A DNA stretch of 6,109 nt from the NCBI GenBank assembly GCA_002372775.1, contig DFIJ01000173.1:1-6109 (forward strand). The letters run 5' to 3'. Positions 3,767 through 6,109 of the stretch are shown piece by piece; position 1 is the first letter of the stretch, and every line of letters begins with the position of its first letter. Source of the DNA: Christensenella sp. UBA3700. Lineage in GTDB: Bacteria; Bacillota; Clostridia; Christensenellales; UBA3700. The notes under the pieces are model-generated. The model was given only the letters and a program-made list of their open reading frames with translations. It searched no databases and was not told the DNA's origin. The position numbers and the translations under genes are program-made.

Positions 3767-6109
3767 ACATTCTTGTAAATATATCATTATCCTTTAAGAA
3801 GAAATAATCTAATGCACCCATAATTAGTAGAACGAATATGAAAGATATTATTGTTACCGCACATTGATGTAAGCATATTGCAATAAGCGCGAAGATAAAT
3901 AATACTTGAGATAAGCACATACCTATGAATGTTAGTAATTCCATCTTTTCATATAAGCAATCTAATTTGCACTTAGTTACAAGTTCTTTTAAGAATCCAT
4001 ATCTTAAGATAATGTATAAACAAGCAAATAGCAATTCTAATATCATAAAGATGAATACTATCCAACCGACACAGAATCCATGGCTTGTTTTTTCTACAAT
4101 AGCAAATTCAGATAAACTAGCTACTTCGACAATTACATTATTTCCATCAATTGTTACATCGTCTATTACATCAATAGATCCATCACCATGAATATGTAAT
4201 ACACTTAATCCCTTTGTTTCAACACCTTCTGGAATTGCCATATGAATTTTAATCTTCATGCCTTCCTTGATGTCTGAAGGTTGAATTTCTGTATCAACGC
4301 CGTTTACTGTTTGAATTAACTTAACATCATAAATCTTGACAATCTTTTGTGTTTTCTTAATCAATTTCTCTAGAGCCTCTGGGCTTACATTAGATGGAGT
4401 TACATCTGTTTTAACTTCAACTATTAGATTAACGTTTCTTGGAACGCCTCTTCCTTCTGTCTCAATTGTTACTCCACTTTCATCATCTGTAACTACTGAT
4501 CTTGTGGCATCGACATCCATTTGGTCATATGTATTGAATGCATCTTCTAACTTATCTTTAACTTCTTGAGGAATTAAAGCTTTTTCTTCTTCTATTAGAT
4601 TATTATACGCCGCCATAGCATTGTCAATCTTAGTTTTAGATGCTTCATCATATGAAACTGTACCAATATCATTAACCTTACTTGTGATGTCATCTCTGAT
4701 CAATCCATGGAACTCATCTACAATATTTTCGAAATCATCTTTTACATTATCAGGAATTAAAGCTTTTTGCTCTGGAGTTAATTTGTTATATGCTTCCTTT
4801 GCTTTTTCAATCTTTCCCTTATCGTCTGTTTCCAAAGAAACATTGTCAATATCATTGATTAAATCCATTACACCTTGAACTTCATATTGATCTTCTGCAT
4901 CTTCGAGATTACCAATATTGTCTACTAAAGCCTTTTGAGCATCAGTTAAAGTGTCATATACATCTCTTGCTGCATCAATTTTTTCTTTGTATGCATCAGT
5001 ATGCTTTACATCAGCTGGATCTCCGATTGCGCTGATTAAATCCTTAGCGCCTTCGGCTTTATATCTATTAACAGATTCCTCATAGTCTGCTAATTCAGAT
5101 GGAATTAGGCTTCTTTGACTTGGAGTCAATTTATCTACTACTTCTTTTGCTGCATCAATCTTTTCTTTGTATGCATCAGTATGCTTTACATCAGCTGGGT
5201 CTCCGATTTGAGCAATCTTTTCTTTTGCTTCATCAGTCGCATATTTATCAATTGCATTTTCTAATGCTTGACGATCAACTTCAGGAATTAAACCTTGTTG
5301 TGTTGATGTTAATTGATCATATGCTCCTTTTGCAGCATCGATAGCAGCTTTTGATGTTGGATATTCTACTGTTCCGATTGCATTAATTAAATCTTTAACT
5401 CTATCGGCAGCATAATAGTCATTAGCGTCTTCTAAATTCTTACGAATATCTGCTGGGATTTTCCCTATTTGTGTTGCTGGCAATTGATTATAAGCATTGT
5501 TAGCTGCATCAATTGCGTCTTTAGATTCTGGAGATGTTACTTGTTTTGGATCTCCAATTGCGTTAATTTTATCAGCAACATCACTAGCAGCATAATCACC
5601 ATATACATCTTCGGCATCTTCTAGATCGCCATAATTGTCAACTAATGCCTTTTGTGCATCAGTTAAAGCCTCATATGCGTCTCTTGCTGCATTAATAGCA
5701 GCGCTAGATGCTGGGTATTCTACTGTACCGATTTCATTAATTAGATCTTTTGCTTTATCAGCTGCTAAATAGTCTTCTGCATCAGATAAATCTTTTATCA
5801 TATTTGGATCAATTAAGGCCTTTTGCGCATCTGTTAACTCTGATAAGGCATCTTTTGCATCTTGTATGGCTGTCTTTGATTCTGGAGATGTTACTTGTTT
5901 TGGATCGCCTATAGCATCCATTTTATCTTTAAAATCATCAGCAGCTAGATAATCTTCAGCATCTTCTAAATTTTTAGCATTTGAAATTTGAGCCTTTTGA
6001 GCATCAGTTAAAGAGTCATAGAAACCTTTTGCGTTATCTATCTTACCAGTTGATTCTGGAGATGTTACTTGTTTTGGATCGCCTATATCTTTAATTAACT
6101 CTGCAGCTA
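3699..6109 (-). CDS. Large repetitive surface protein, C-terminal 802 residues
   Basis: The frame is open to the right edge, so the start, signal peptide and upstream repeats are missing. The methionine at 5921 is internal, because repeat sequence in the same frame continues upstream of it. From 6109 to about 4518 there are nine helical units of 56-61 residues, each with an IGDP or IGTV turn, a central helix and the motif LTDAQKALI/V, ending near LEDAEDxY. A beta-rich domain follows (about 4517-4089, including LSVLHIHGDGSIDVI and SLSEFAIVEK), resembling the stalk-to-anchor domain of gut Bacillota adhesins. Three hydrophobic segments come next (about 4076-3990, 3938-3864, 3863-3795), with KCKLDC between the first two, and then a charged 31-residue tail. 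There is no LPXTG motif, so the protein is probably membrane-anchored through this C-terminal bundle. A ligand cannot be assigned. Adhesion or cell-surface scaffolding is inference. Confidence 0.85.
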   Translation of the reverse strand, partial: AAELIKDIGDPKQVTSPESTGKIDNAKGFYDSLTDAQKAQISNAKNLEDAEDYLAADDFKDKMDAIGDPKQVTSPESKTAIQDAKDALSELTDAQKALIDPNMIKDLSDAEDYLAADKAKDLINEIGTVEYPASSAAINAARDAYEALTDAQKALVDNYGDLEDAEDVYGDYAASDVADKINAIGDPKQVTSPESKDAIDAANNAYNQLPATQIGKIPADIRKNLEDANDYYAADRVKDLINAIGTVEYPTSKAAIDAAKGAYDQLTSTQQGLIPEVDRQALENAIDKYATDEAKEKIAQIGDPADVKHTDAYKEKIDAAKEVVDKLTPSQRSLIPSELADYEESVNRYKAEGAKDLISAIGDPADVKHTDAYKEKIDAARDVYDTLTDAQKALVDNIGNLEDAEDQYEVQGVMDLINDIDNVSLETDDKGKIEKAKEAYNKLTPEQKALIPDNVKDDFENIVDEFHGLIRDDITSKVNDIGTVSYDEASKTKIDNAMAAYNNLIEEEKALIPQEVKDKLEDAFNTYDQMDVDATRSVVTDDESGVTIETEGRGVPRNVNLIVEVKTDVTPSNVSPEALEKLIKKTQKIVKIYDVKLIQTVNGVDTEIQPSDIKEGMKIKIHMAIPEGVETKGLSVLHIHGDGSIDVIDDVTIDGNNVIVEVASLSEFAIVEKTSHGFCVGWIVFIFMILELLFACLYIILRYGFLKELVTKCKLDCLYEKMELLTFIGMCLSQVLFIFALIAICLHQCAVTIISFIFVLLIMGALDYFFLKDNDIFTRMFIDTPMLPKTENKDILRKDKSR
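4967..5208. repeat. 62-bp near-identical coding repeat, 180 bp apart
   Basis: Positions 4967-5028 and 5147-5208 are the same except for two bases. They encode the IGDPADVKHTDAYKEKIDAA part of two adjacent repeat units in the surface protein. Such identity at DNA level, beside units that have diverged, indicates recent duplication or gene conversion. Confidence 0.85.
5524..6080. repeat. 29-bp identical coding repeat in three copies
   Basis: Positions 5524-5552, 5878-5906 and 6052-6080 are identical and encode the DPKQVTSPES turn. The spacings of 354 and 174 bp are about two units and one unit. The protein units in N-to-C order read A, A, B, A, B, C, C, D, E, where A has IGDPKQV, B has IGTVEYP and C has IGDPADV. 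The array therefore appears to have grown partly by copying an A-B pair. Confidence 0.85.

Noticed and set aside
3925..5344. Several plus-strand open frames of 77-88 codons
   Set aside because: All are antisense to the repeat protein, with low-complexity Ser/Leu-rich translations typical of reversed repeats.
5919..5921. Start codon of the surface protein at 5921
   Set aside because: The same frame continues upstream with repeat sequence to the window edge, so this methionine is internal.

Overview
The window is AT-rich, uses standard stop codons (TGA ends one gene, and Trp in the acetyltransferase is TGG), has Gram-positive style AGAGG/GGAG ribosome binding sites and SigA-like promoters, and ends in a long repetitive surface protein. 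Together these suggest a low-GC Bacillota, probably a gut- or rumen-type commensal (Clostridia or Erysipelotrichia-like). This is inferred from gene content and composition; no phylogenetic marker is present.

Layout. (1) Positions 27-1010, minus strand: a compact three-gene operon with overlapping reading frames. It encodes a DUF3990 protein (ADP-ribosyltransferase-like fold), a small acidic partner and a DUF3791 protein, and closes with an intrinsic terminator at 27-50. It looks like an accessory toxin/effector cassette. (2) Positions 1011-1312: an intergenic stretch with no convincing gene but a perfect 12-bp inverted repeat spanning 123 bp. (3) Positions 1313-1948, minus strand: a left-handed beta-helix acetyltransferase of the Vat/CatB (xenobiotic acyltransferase) family. 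Its near-consensus promoter lies so close to the ATG that the mRNA should be essentially leaderless. (4) Positions 1963-2172: a dense regulatory block holding a palindrome over the acetyltransferase promoter, a GC-rich hairpin, a 26-bp repeat, a plus-strand terminator, and three identical 16-bp direct repeats at exactly 33-bp period that run into the promoter of the next gene. (5) Positions 2198-3535, plus strand: an AAA_14/DUF4143 ATPase with a nuclease-like C-terminal domain. It is followed directly by a second copy of the 26-bp repeat and a strong terminator, so the gene is bracketed by direct repeats 1,531 bp apart. (6) Positions 3699 to the right edge, minus strand: the C-terminal 802 residues of a large surface protein. 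It has nine visible helical repeats of about 60 residues, a beta-rich domain, and an unusual three-helix membrane anchor in place of LPXTG. Its N-terminus and signal peptide lie outside the window.

The genes do not form one pathway. They look like separate accessory modules (ART-type cassette, acetyltransferase, repeat-flanked ATPase, phase-variable-looking surface protein), each with its own promoter or terminator. The observations most worth following are the 33-bp-phased repeats at the ATPase promoter, the flanking 26-bp repeats, the predicted leaderless acetyltransferase mRNA, the overlapping ART operon, and an out-of-frame duplicate of the surface protein's C-terminal tail just past its stop codon.
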